Below the pieces are notes generated by a model. The model searched no databases and had not been told where the DNA came from. It saw only the letters and a list, made by a program, of their open reading frames with translations. DNA of 64,000 bases, taken from contig NZ_JBITLV010000001.1 in the NCBI RefSeq assembly GCF_044465595.1, forward strand, positions 682,001 through 746,000, in the 5' to 3' direction. Source of the stretch: Spongisporangium articulatum (GTDB lineage Bacteria; Actinomycetota; Actinomycetes; Actinomycetales; Kineosporiaceae). Positions 8,086 through 15,919 of the stretch are shown piece by piece. The position numbers were made by a program, and so were the translations under genes. Position 1 is the stretch's first letter. Each line of letters opens with the position of its first letter.

Positions 8086-8675
8086 GGTTTGCCTGACTTC
8101 GTATCTGCTTCGACGGCGCGGACGCGCCACCCCGATTCGTCTCGAAGCAACAGAAGGGTCGTGCTCAACTCCTTCCAGCCTGCCTGCTTAGTGACCTCAC
8201 CGGACGTGTCGGTTAGCCGCCCCGGTTCCTGTTTCACAATCACCAGAACAACGGCCTGAGACTGGACATCGGCATGAGGTGACACGATGCTCTTGATGCT
8301 GACCTCGAACCCGGAAACCTGGGTCTTGCTTGTCGCCCAATCATTCACGTCGTCAACGACGCCGGAACAGAATCGACACTTGGAATCGGAGGCGGCCTCG
8401 ATGGGGTTCGTGTCCAGCGTGCTGTAGGCGTAGTTGTAGAGCGCCCAGAAGTACTTCACGAACTCGATCGCGCTTTCGGGGGTCGCCTCCTGAACGGGTG
8501 CGGTCGGCACGGGGACCGTCGGTGTCGGGCTCGTCGTCACCGGGACATTTGTCGTCGGCACGGTGGAACCCGAGTCACCGGTGCAGGCACTCAGCGTAAA
8601 GACTACGGCCAGCGTCACGGCTGCCGCGATGTATCGGTTCCGCGGAACCGCCGCCTCAGAGTGATCCCCGTTCAC
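8073..8675 (-). CDS. DUF6318-like lipoprotein
   Basis: A 200-residue lipoprotein with a hydrophobic signal ending in LSAC, then a long Thr/Pro/Val linker (TTSPTPTVPVPTAP) and a globular domain containing FVKYFWALYNYAYSTLD, SDSKCRFCSG and VLVIVKQEPG. This resembles DUF6318-type domains, in which a paired Cys follows a helix rich in aromatics. It is the first gene of the two-gene cargo and overlaps the PKD-protein gene. GTG 8675 is chosen because TAGGCT ends 7 nt upstream (leaderless). A conserved-looking reading frame does not continue before it. Confidence 0.6.
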   Translation of the reverse strand: MNGDHSEAAVPRNRYIAAAVTLAVVFTLSACTGDSGSTVPTTNVPVTTSPTPTVPVPTAPVQEATPESAIEFVKYFWALYNYAYSTLDTNPIEAASDSKCRFCSGVVDDVNDWATSKTQVSGFEVSIKSIVSPHADVQSQAVVLVIVKQEPGRLTDTSGEVTKQAGWKELSTTLLLLRDESGWRVRAVEADTKSGKPWDA

Positions 8676-8682
8676 CGCACAA

Positions 8683-8688
8683 AGCCTA
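8683..8688 (-). promoter_or_regulatory. Candidate -10 (TAGGCT) for the lipoprotein gene
   Basis: TAGGCT ends 7 nt before GTG 8675, with no Shine-Dalgarno. This places the promoter inside element A, so the cargo appears to carry its own promoter and terminator. Confidence 0.45.
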
Positions 8689-8769
8689 GCCAGCCCCGAC
8701 TGGCGGGTAACACCCCGGAATGCGATCTGTGGAAAACCCGCGAACGCCAATGGGCGTTCAGTGCAAAGC

Positions 8770-9633
8770 TCAGCCGGGCGAGTAGACGATCCGCTCCCGG
8801 GCACGCTCCCGGGGAGGGTCGGGCACGGGCACGGCCGACAGCAGAGCCTTCGTGTAGTCGTGCTGCGGGTCCGAATAGACCGAGGCCGCCGAGCCCGACT
8901 CCACGACTCGGCCGCGGTACATCACGGCGACGTCGTCCGACACGTGACGCACGGCGGCGAGGTCGTGGGCGATGAAGACGTAGGTCAGACCGAGCTCGCG
9001 TTGCAGCCGGCGCAGCAGGTTCATGACCTGGGCCTGCACCGACACGTCGAGCGAGGCGATGGGCTCGTCGAGCACCAGCAGCTCGGGTTCCACGGCCAGC
9101 GCCCGGGCGATCCCCACCCGCTGCCGCTGCCCGCCGGACAGCTCGTGCGGGTAACGGTCCATCATGTCGGGCGCGAGCCCGACCAACCCGAAGAGCTCCG
9201 AAACACGAGGACGACGCCCCGCACCCGGGTGCAGACCGTGCACTCTGAGCGGTTCGGCGGCCGACCAGCCGACCGTGTGCCGGGGGTCGAGCGAGGCCAG
9301 CGGGTCCTGGAAGACCATGGCGACCTGGCGGCGGTACGCCCGAAGGTCCGCCCCGCGCAGGCCGAAGACCCGCTGCCCGTCGAACGTCACGTCACCCTCG
9401 ATCAAGGCGCCCGAACCCTGCAGCAGCCGCATGATCGCGAGCCCCGTGGTCGACTTCCCCGAACCGGACTCCCCGACCACCCCCAGGGTGGACCCGCGGC
9501 GGACGGCCAGGCTGACGTCGTCCACGGCCCGGGTGTAGTCGGGCGACCGCCCCAAGAGCCTGCCGCGCTGGGGGAACCACACCTTGAGCCGGTCGACCGC
9601 CAGCAGCGTCTCGGCGTCATGGATCTCAGGCAT
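8770..9633 (-). CDS. Peptide ABC transporter ATPase, DppF/OppF type
   Basis: A 287-residue nucleotide-binding protein. Walker A is GESGSGKST, the signature is LSGGQRQR, Walker B is LLVLDEP, and the switch His lies in FIAHDLAA. It is the last gene of the peptide transporter operon, with an 8-nt overlap with the DppD-type gene. The usual C-terminal oligopeptide-domain Cys cluster of OppF-type ATPases is short or absent, so the protein is somewhat shorter than the typical ~320 residues. Start ATG 9633 fits the domain start. The stop codon adjoins the repeat arm of element A. Confidence 0.88.
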   Translation of the reverse strand: MPEIHDAETLLAVDRLKVWFPQRGRLLGRSPDYTRAVDDVSLAVRRGSTLGVVGESGSGKSTTGLAIMRLLQGSGALIEGDVTFDGQRVFGLRGADLRAYRRQVAMVFQDPLASLDPRHTVGWSAAEPLRVHGLHPGAGRRPRVSELFGLVGLAPDMMDRYPHELSGGQRQRVGIARALAVEPELLVLDEPIASLDVSVQAQVMNLLRRLQRELGLTYVFIAHDLAAVRHVSDDVAVMYRGRVVESGSAASVYSDPQHDYTKALLSAVPVPDPPRERARERIVYSPG

Positions 9634-10603
9634 CGGGCACCTCGTAGAAGCTCCGTGACCAGTGCCCGGCCGCGACCTCACGCAACGGCGGCACCTCGGT
9701 CGCGCAGCGGGCGTCGAGCCGGTAGGGGCAGCGCGGATGGAAGGCGCAACCGGGTGGGCGGTGGCGCGGGTCGGGGGGCAGGCCCTCGATGGTCGGCAGG
9801 TCCGCACCGGCGGTCTCGACGACCGGCAGCGACTGCAGCAGCCCCAGCGTGTACGGGTGCCGGGGGTGGGCGAAGAGCTCGTCCACGGGCGCCTGTTCGA
9901 CGACCTGACCGGCGTACATCACGGCGACCCGGTCGGCGATCCGGGCGACGACGCCGAGGTCGTGCGAGATCCAGATGACCGCCATCCCGAGCCGGTCCTG
10001 CAGCGACGCCACCAGGTCGACGATCTGCGCCTGCGTGGTCACGTCGAGCGCCGTGGTGGCCTCGTCGGCGATGAGCAGGTCGGGGTCGCAGGCCAGCGCG
10101 GTCGCGATCATGACCCGCTGCCGCATGCCGCCGGAGAACTCGTGCGGGTAGTCACGGGCGCGCCGCGCAGGCTCCGGAATGCCCACCAGGTCGAGCAGTT
10201 CCACGGCCCGGTCGGCCGCCTCGCGTTTCGACAGGCCCTGGTGTTCGACGAGGCCCTCGGTCACCTGCCGGCCCACCCGCAGGTACGGGTTGAGCGACGT
10301 CATCGGGTCCTGGAACACCATCCCGATCCGCGCGCCCCGCACCGAGCGGAGCTCGTCGTCCGACGCCCCGATCAACTGCACGCCGTCGAACCAGGCCTCG
10401 CCGGTGATCCGCGCGGGCGGCGACGGCAGCAGCCCCGCCACGGCGAGCATGGTGACGCTCTTGCCGGACCCGGATTCGCCCACCACGGCCAGGGTCTCGC
10501 CGCGTTCGACGGTCAGGTCGAGGTCCAGGACGACGCGCGCCACCCCGTGCCGGGTCGGGAACGACACGTTCAGCGCCCGGACGTCCAGCAACGGCTCGCT
10601 CAT
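9626..10603 (-). CDS. Peptide ABC transporter ATPase, DppD/OppD type
   Basis: A 325-residue ATPase. Walker A is GESGSGKSV, the signature is FSGGMRQR, Walker B is LLIADEA, with WISHDLGV. The C-terminal oligopeptide/dipeptide domain carries the Cys pattern CAFHPRCPYR...C that binds an iron-sulfur cluster in Dpp/Opp ATPases. Start ATG 10603 overlaps the upstream permease stop (ATGA). Confidence 0.9.
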   Translation of the reverse strand: MSEPLLDVRALNVSFPTRHGVARVVLDLDLTVERGETLAVVGESGSGKSVTMLAVAGLLPSPPARITGEAWFDGVQLIGASDDELRSVRGARIGMVFQDPMTSLNPYLRVGRQVTEGLVEHQGLSKREAADRAVELLDLVGIPEPARRARDYPHEFSGGMRQRVMIATALACDPDLLIADEATTALDVTTQAQIVDLVASLQDRLGMAVIWISHDLGVVARIADRVAVMYAGQVVEQAPVDELFAHPRHPYTLGLLQSLPVVETAGADLPTIEGLPPDPRHRPPGCAFHPRCPYRLDARCATEVPPLREVAAGHWSRSFYEVPDA

Positions 10604-11517
10604 CGGTCTCCCACCTGCCGGGCCTCGATGGCGCTGCGCTGGGCGGGGTCGAGCGCGTCCCGCAGCGCGTCGCCGACGATGTTGAAGGACAGCACCGTCA
10701 GGAAGATCGCCAGGCCGGGGAAGAAGCCCATCCACCAGGCCTGCTCAACGAAATCCCTTCCGTCGTAGAGCATCCGGCCCCAGCTGGGCGCCGGGGGCTG
10801 GACCCCGAGGCCCAGGAACGACAGGGCGGCCTCCGACAGGATCGCGAAGGCCAGCGACAACGACGTCTGCACGATGATCGGCCCCGTCACGTTCGGCAGC
10901 ACGTGCGTGGCCATGATCCGCAGGTCACCCGCGCCGATCGAGCGGGCCGCCGTCACGTAGACCTCCTCGCGGACGGCGAGCACCCCGGCGCGCGTGACCC
11001 GGGCGAAGATCGGCAGGTACACGATGCCGATCGCGATCATCGCGTTCGTCACGCCCGGCCCGAGCACCGCGAGGATGGCCATCGCGAGAAGCACGGCGGG
11101 GAAGGCGAACAGCATGTCCATGACCCGCATCACGGCGTCGTCCACGAACCGCCCGTAGAACCCGGCCAGCAACCCGAGCGCGACCCCGAACACGAGCGAG
11201 ATGCCGACCGCGATCACCCCGACCCGCAACGACACCCCGGACGCGGCGATCACCCGGCTGAACACGTCCCGGCCCAGCTCGTCCGTGCCGAACAGGTGCG
11301 ACGGACTGGGCCCCTGCAACCGCCCCGGGATGTCGGTCGCGTCCACGTCGTAGGGCACCAGCCACCGGCCGAGAAGGGCCGCCAGCAGTACCAGTCCGAG
11401 GACGACGAGACAGACCAGCGCGAACTTGTGCGCCACCAGCGCGCGCAGCGCGGCCCGCGTCTGCGACTCGTGCGGGACGACGTCGGGCGGCGTCTGCGGC
11501 TGCGTGGGCTCGGTCAT
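10600..11517 (-). CDS. Peptide ABC transporter permease, DppC type
   Basis: A 305-residue permease with an N-terminal helix after a ~35-residue cytosolic leader and about five further helices. The inner-membrane component EAA loop reads ARSIGAGDLRIMATHVLPN, and the family feature LFGTDELGRDVFSR follows the first helix. ATG 11517 overlaps the DppB-type stop by 4 nt, and its own stop overlaps the DppD-type start. Confidence 0.9.
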   Translation of the reverse strand: MTEPTQPQTPPDVVPHESQTRAALRALVAHKFALVCLVVLGLVLLAALLGRWLVPYDVDATDIPGRLQGPSPSHLFGTDELGRDVFSRVIAASGVSLRVGVIAVGISLVFGVALGLLAGFYGRFVDDAVMRVMDMLFAFPAVLLAMAILAVLGPGVTNAMIAIGIVYLPIFARVTRAGVLAVREEVYVTAARSIGAGDLRIMATHVLPNVTGPIIVQTSLSLAFAILSEAALSFLGLGVQPPAPSWGRMLYDGRDFVEQAWWMGFFPGLAIFLTVLSFNIVGDALRDALDPAQRSAIEARQVGDR

Positions 11518-12458
11518 GAGTACCGGATCCTCGGGTCCAGGACCGCGTACAGCAGGTCGACCAGCAGATTCACGACGAGGAAGATCGCGGCCAGGAGCAG
11601 CACCGCGCCCTGCACCATCGGGTAGTCCCGGTTCTGCACCGACTCGATGGTCAGTTGCCCGAGACCGGGCCAGGCGAAGACGATCTCGATCACGATCACC
11701 CCGCCGAGCAGCCCGGCCAGTTGCAGGCCGGTGACCGTCACGATCGGCACGAGCGCCCCGCGCAGCACGTGCCGCCGCACGATGGTGGACTCGCGCAGGC
11801 CCTTGCTGCGGGCCGTGCGGGTGTAGTCGCGGCGCAGCGACTCCAGCACCGCCCCGCGCACGAACCGGGTCAGGATCGCCCCCGACACCACCCCGACGGC
11901 CAGGGCCGGCAGGACGACGTGCGAGGCCCAGCCGAGGGGGTCGCCGAACAGCGGCTCGTACCCCGAGGGCGGCAGCAGCCCGAACGTCGAGGCGAACACC
12001 AGGATGAGCAGGATGCCCGTCCAGAAGTCCGGCACCGACACCCCGACCTGCGAGACCCCGGTCGCCCCGTAGTCCCACGCCGAGCCGGCCCGCATCCCGG
12101 CCAGCACGCCGAGTGGCAGCGCGATCAGCAGGGCGATGAGCAGCGCCGTGATCGCCAGCGAGGCCGTGGCCGGGAGTCGTTGCAGCAGGAGCGACGTCAC
12201 CGGCTCGCCGCTGCGGAAGCTCACGCCGAGGTCGCCCGTCAGCGCGTGCCCCAGGTACGTGAAGTACTGCTGCACCAGGGGTTCGTCGAGCCCCGCCCGC
12301 GACCGCAGCGCGTCGTACGTCGCCTGGTCGAACCGGGTGCCCATGGCCGAGCGCACCGGGTCGCCGGGGACCAGATGGATCAGCGTGAACACGATGACGC
12401 TCACGCCGAGCAGGACGACGACGGCCTGCCCGGCGCGGCGGGCCACGTACCGGACCAT
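11514..12458 (-). CDS. Peptide ABC transporter permease, DppB type
   Basis: A 314-residue permease beginning MVRYVARRAGQAVVVLLG, with LVPGDPVRSAMG, GDLGVSFRSGEPV and an EAA loop (ARSKGLRESTIVRRHVLRG). About six membrane helices. The start shares one base with the substrate-binding protein stop (TGATG). It pairs with the DppC-type subunit to form the channel. Confidence 0.9.
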   Translation of the reverse strand: MVRYVARRAGQAVVVLLGVSVIVFTLIHLVPGDPVRSAMGTRFDQATYDALRSRAGLDEPLVQQYFTYLGHALTGDLGVSFRSGEPVTSLLLQRLPATASLAITALLIALLIALPLGVLAGMRAGSAWDYGATGVSQVGVSVPDFWTGILLILVFASTFGLLPPSGYEPLFGDPLGWASHVVLPALAVGVVSGAILTRFVRGAVLESLRRDYTRTARSKGLRESTIVRRHVLRGALVPIVTVTGLQLAGLLGGVIVIEIVFAWPGLGQLTIESVQNRDYPMVQGAVLLLAAIFLVVNLLVDLLYAVLDPRIRYS

Positions 12459-13999
12459 CAGCTGCTCAGGGAGGCGTCCCGGAACCGGACCGCCCGGTCG
12501 CCGCGGACCGTGTACCCCTGCAGCTTCGAGCTGTACCCCTGCACCACGTTCGGGTTGTACAGGTAGATGTAGCTGGCCTGGTCGACGATCAGCTTGGCCG
12601 CCTGGTCGTAGGCCGCCTTGCGGGCCGCCTGGTCGCTCGTGGTGTGACCCTTGTCGAGCGCGGCGTCGACGTCCTTGTTGCTGAACTTCTGGAAGTTGTA
12701 GCTGCCGCCGGTGTGGTGCTGCGAGTAGTAGAACTCGTCCGGGTCGATGTTCCCGAGCCACGACAGCGCGAAACCGTCGTACTTGCCCGAGCCCTCGTCG
12801 GCCAGCCAGGTGTTGAAGTCCTCGGTCCGGATCTTCAGATCGATACCGGCCTTCGACAGCTGGTCCTTCATCACCTGTGCGATGGTCACCGACTCCGGGT
12901 ACTCACTGGTCACCATGAAGTCGACCGACAGGTTCTTCACGCCGGCCTGGTCGAGCAGCGCCTTGGCCTTGGCCGGGTCGTACGAGTAGGGCGCGTAGTC
13001 GTAGTACCAGGAGCTGGTCTTCGGGATCGCCGTCTGGTTCGGCTGCGCCGCACCGTACTTCGCGGCCTCCGTGATGGCGTTGCGGTCGATGCCCCACGCG
13101 AACGCCTGCCGCACCCGCACGTCGTTGAACGGCTTCTTCTTCTCGTTCAGCGCGAAGTACCAGTAGTCGTTGCTGGGCACGCTCTTCACGACCGGGTTGC
13201 TGCTCTTCGTCAGCGCCGTCACCTGGGCCGGCGGGAGGTTGTCGGTCCACTGGACCTGGCCGCCGCGCAGGTTGGCCAGGGCGGTGCTCGGCTCCTTGAC
13301 GAACGTGAACTTCACCCCGCCCAGCTTGGGCGCGCCGCCCCAGTACTTGGGGTTGGCCTTCAGCGAGATCGACTGCCCGCGCTGCCACGACTCGAACGAG
13401 AACGGCCCGGTGCCGACGGGAGCCGAGCCGATCTTCTTGTCCTCGACGTTGGCCTTGTCGACGATGGCCATGCCCTTGAAGGAGCCGAGATTGGCCAGCA
13501 GGTTGGGGGTCTCGGTCTTCAGGTCGATGTCGACGGTGTAGTCGTCGACCTTCTTGACGTCCTTGACCGAGTCGAACTTGTACGCGGTCTGCAGTTTGTC
13601 GTCGATGATCCGGTCGTAGCTGTAGACCACGTCGTCGGCGGTGAAGGCGTCACCGTTGTGGAACGTGACGTCCTTGCGGAGCTTGAACGTCCACTTGAGC
13701 TTGTCCGGCGACGTCGTCCAGCTCTCCGCCAGTGCCGGCTGCATCTCCAGGTTCTCGTCGGGTTCGACCAGGGTGTCGTAGACGTTCTCGAGGACCTCGA
13801 ACGACATGTACGACGTCGTCTTGTGCGGGTCGAGCTGGTCGGGTTCCCCGGCGATGGCCGCGTTCAGCGTGCCCGCACCCGTACCGGAACCGCCGCCGGT
13901 GTTCACTCCGGACCCGGCGCTGCACCCGGCGACCACGAGGGTCGCCGCGGTGCCCAGCGCGAGCCAGGCGGTCGTCGTCCTGCTGGTGGTCCTTCGCAT
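12458..13999 (-). CDS. Peptide/nickel ABC transporter substrate-binding lipoprotein (family 5)
   Basis: A 513-residue extracellular binding protein. The lipobox VAGC follows a Thr-rich signal segment. Family 5 landmarks are visible: LAESWTTSPDKLKWTFKL, the FHNGDAFTADDVVYSYDR block, and VRQAFAWGIDR. It is the first gene of the five-gene operon (binding protein, two permeases, two ATPases). ATG 13999 has GGAGGGG 8 nt upstream. Family 5 proteins bind di- or oligopeptides, or occasionally nickel or glycans, and the sequence alone does not tell which. It is divergent from the ATPase at 14165. Confidence 0.9.
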   Translation of the reverse strand: MRRTTSRTTTAWLALGTAATLVVAGCSAGSGVNTGGGSGTGAGTLNAAIAGEPDQLDPHKTTSYMSFEVLENVYDTLVEPDENLEMQPALAESWTTSPDKLKWTFKLRKDVTFHNGDAFTADDVVYSYDRIIDDKLQTAYKFDSVKDVKKVDDYTVDIDLKTETPNLLANLGSFKGMAIVDKANVEDKKIGSAPVGTGPFSFESWQRGQSISLKANPKYWGGAPKLGGVKFTFVKEPSTALANLRGGQVQWTDNLPPAQVTALTKSSNPVVKSVPSNDYWYFALNEKKKPFNDVRVRQAFAWGIDRNAITEAAKYGAAQPNQTAIPKTSSWYYDYAPYSYDPAKAKALLDQAGVKNLSVDFMVTSEYPESVTIAQVMKDQLSKAGIDLKIRTEDFNTWLADEGSGKYDGFALSWLGNIDPDEFYYSQHHTGGSYNFQKFSNKDVDAALDKGHTTSDQAARKAAYDQAAKLIVDQASYIYLYNPNVVQGYSSKLQGYTVRGDRAVRFRDASLSS

Positions 14000-14126
14000 C
14001 GGCTTCCCCTCCGAGATCGCTGGAACCCCAGGCACGCTAACCAGGCGGGCCGGATCGGCCACTCGAGCGACCGATACGGGCATGATCTGGACACTTCGAC
14101 ACGCCGATACCGACCTCTACAGCTTT

Positions 14127-14142
14127 CTAGGTTCAACCCTAG
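14127..14142. promoter_or_regulatory. Imperfect palindrome CTAGGTT...CCTAG
   Basis: CTAGG-N6-CCTAG lies in the divergent region between the peptide transporter and the ATPase gene, overlapping where the -35 of the ATPase promoter would be. Candidate operator; no family assigned. Confidence 0.3.
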
Positions 14143-14151
14143 AGACCCGGA

Positions 14152-14157
14152 TACAGT
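14152..14157 (+). promoter_or_regulatory. Candidate -10 (TACAGT) for the ATPase gene
   Basis: TACAGT ends 7 nt before GTG 14165. The pattern matches other leaderless starts in the window. Confidence 0.45.
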
Positions 14158-14164
14158 GCGATCC

Positions 14165-15384
14165 GTGGATCCGATCCGGAACCCCTACGCCCCGGGCGCC
14201 GGGCAGCGCCCGCCCGAACTGGCCGGTCGCGACGGCGAGCTGGACGGCTTCGACGTCGTCCTCGAGCGGGTCAGCCGGGGCCGCCCCGAGCGCAGCCTCG
14301 TGCTCACCGGCCTGCGCGGCGTCGGCAAGACCGTGCTGCTCAACGCGCTGCGCAGCGCCGCCGTCCGGCGCCGGTGGGGGACGGGCAAGCTGGAGGCCCG
14401 GCCCGACACGCCCCTGCGCCGGCCGCTGGCCGCGGCCCTGCACCAGGCGGTGCGCGAGCTCGCGGCGCCGCACCCCGACGAGGTCGCGCACGTGCTCGGC
14501 GTCCTGAAGTCGTTCGCGCTGAAGGTCCCGGTCGAGGTCGGCGCCCGGGGCGCGAAGGCGCCCCAATTGCGCGACCGCTGGCAGCCGGGCATCGAGGTGG
14601 CGGCCGTGCCGGGGCGGGCGGACTCGGGGGACATCGAGATCGACCTGGTGGAACTGCTCACGGACGTCGCCGGGCTGGCCGGGGCGGCCGGGCGCGGGGT
14701 CGCGGTCTACATCGACGAGATGCAGGACCTGATGCCGGACGACGTGTCCGCGCTGTGCGCCGCGTGCCACGAGCTCAGCCAGCAGGGCCTGCCGCTGGTC
14801 GTCGTGGGGGCCGGTCTGCCACACCTGCCGGCGGTCTTGTCGGCGTCGAAGTCATACTCGGAGAGACTGTCCGCTACCTACGGATCGACCGGCTGGACCG
14901 GGAGGGGGCCGACCGGGCGCTGCGCACGCCGGCCCTCGACGAGGGCGCCGACTTCACCGAGGAGGCGCTGGCCGCGATGTACGAGGCCACCGCCGGCTAC
15001 CCGTACTTCATCCAGGCGTACGGCAAGGTGGCGTGGGACGTCGCGCCCGCCTCGCCGATCACCGTGGACGACGTGCGCGTGGCCGCGCCGGAGGCCGAGA
15101 CGGAGCTGTCGGTCGGGTTCTTCGGGTCCCGGTACGAGCGCGCGACCCCGGCCGAGCGCGAGTACCTGCGGGCGATGGCCGACCTGCTGGCCGACGACGC
15201 GCTGGACGACGGGGGAGTGCCGACGTCCGCGATCGCCGAGCAGCTGAAGCGCAAGCCGCAGTCGCTGTCCCCGGCCCGGGACAACCTGATCAAAAAGGGT
15301 CTGATCTACAGCGGCGAGCGCGGCCGGATCGCCTTCACCGTGCCGCATTTCGGCCGCTACCTGCGTCGTCAGGCGCCCGAGTGA
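14165..15384 (+). pseudogene. ATP-binding (AAA/STAND-type) protein interrupted by a one-base frameshift
   Basis: Two overlapping reading frames together encode one ATPase of about 406 residues. The first frame has the leader NPYAPGAGQRPPELAGRD, Walker A (GLRGVGKTVLL) and Walker B (VAVYIDEMQDL), and runs to SASKSYSERL. The sense then jumps to the other frame at about 14870 (RYLRIDRLDREGADRAL) and continues through a winged-helix-like C-terminus (KRKPQSLSPARDNLIKKG) to the stop. The span is 1220 nt, one short of a multiple of three. Adding one T next to 14870 would restore ...SERL-F-RYLRI. This is either a real lesion, a sequencing error or, less likely, programmed slippage. The acetyltransferase gene begins on its stop (GTGA). 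Confidence 0.75.
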
Positions 15385-15881
15385 ACGCCCGGCCGGTCCT
15401 GCGGGCGGCGCGCCCCGACGACGTCCCGGCGCTCGCCGCCCTGTGGGAGACCGGCTGGCACGACGCGCACGACGGTAACGTGCCCGACGAGCTCACCCGG
15501 GCCCGCCCGTCGTCCTCGTTCACCGACCGGCTGGTGGAACGCATCCGCGACACGACCGACCTGACGGTGGCCGAGATCGACGGCACGGTGGCCGGTTTCG
15601 TGGCGGTGATCGACGACGAGATCGACCAGGTCTACGTGGCCGGCGACTACCGGGGCGCGGGCATCGCGGCCGCGCTGCTGGCCGAGGGCGAGCGACGCAT
15701 CGCGGCCGCCGGTCACACCGACGCCTGGCTGGCGGTCGCCCCCGGCAACGCGCGGGCCCGCCGGTTCTACGAGAAGCAGGGTTGGTCCGACGGCGGTGGG
15801 TACGTGCACCGGGCGCCCGGCCCGGACGGCCCGGTCGACGTGCCCACGCGCCGCTACGTGAAGCGTCTCGTCGCCGAGTAA
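15381..15881 (+). CDS. GNAT-family N-acetyltransferase
   Basis: A 166-residue acetyltransferase with the acetyl-CoA-binding motif A around VYVAGDYRGAGIAAALL and a C-terminal NARARRFYEKQGW segment. The GTG start overlaps the stop of the frameshifted ATPase gene (GTGA), so its translation would normally depend on ribosomes terminating there, and the frameshift could reduce its expression. Substrate unknown. Confidence 0.85.
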   Translation: MNARPVLRAARPDDVPALAALWETGWHDAHDGNVPDELTRARPSSSFTDRLVERIRDTTDLTVAEIDGTVAGFVAVIDDEIDQVYVAGDYRGAGIAAALLAEGERRIAAAGHTDAWLAVAPGNARARRFYEKQGWSDGGGYVHRAPGPDGPVDVPTRRYVKRLVAE

Positions 15882-15919
15882 CGCTCGGAATCCGACATGA
15901 ATGTGTCGAATCCTGAGCA

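Larger units (their letters stand above)
7142..8769. repeat. Inverted-repeat-bounded element A with two-gene cargo
   Basis: The left end (from 7142, GCTTTGCTCTGAACGCC then AATTGGC, followed by AGAGAACGGG at ~7172-7181) and the right end (8736-8769, ACCCGCGAACGCC, then GGCGTTCAGTGCAAAGC) face each other as inverted copies, matching 22 of 24 bases over the terminal arms. Both ends match the corresponding ends of the 99-bp element at 48728-48826 in order and orientation. Between them lie only two genes, whose GC is clearly lower (two sampled 60-base lines are 57-58%, against 77% in a flanking line). There is no transposase and no obvious target duplication. The right arm abuts the stop codon of the ABC ATPase gene (8770-8772). 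Confidence 0.65.

Noticed and set aside
7142..8769. Element A as a classic insertion sequence
   Set aside because: No transposase or recombinase gene between the repeats and no clear target duplication; listed instead as a repeat-bounded cassette.
12644..15247. Continuous plus-strand open frame joining the ATPase to an 870-residue protein
   Set aside because: Its first two thirds are the antisense of the family 5 binding protein; the ATPase domain proper starts at GTG 14165 with its own -10.
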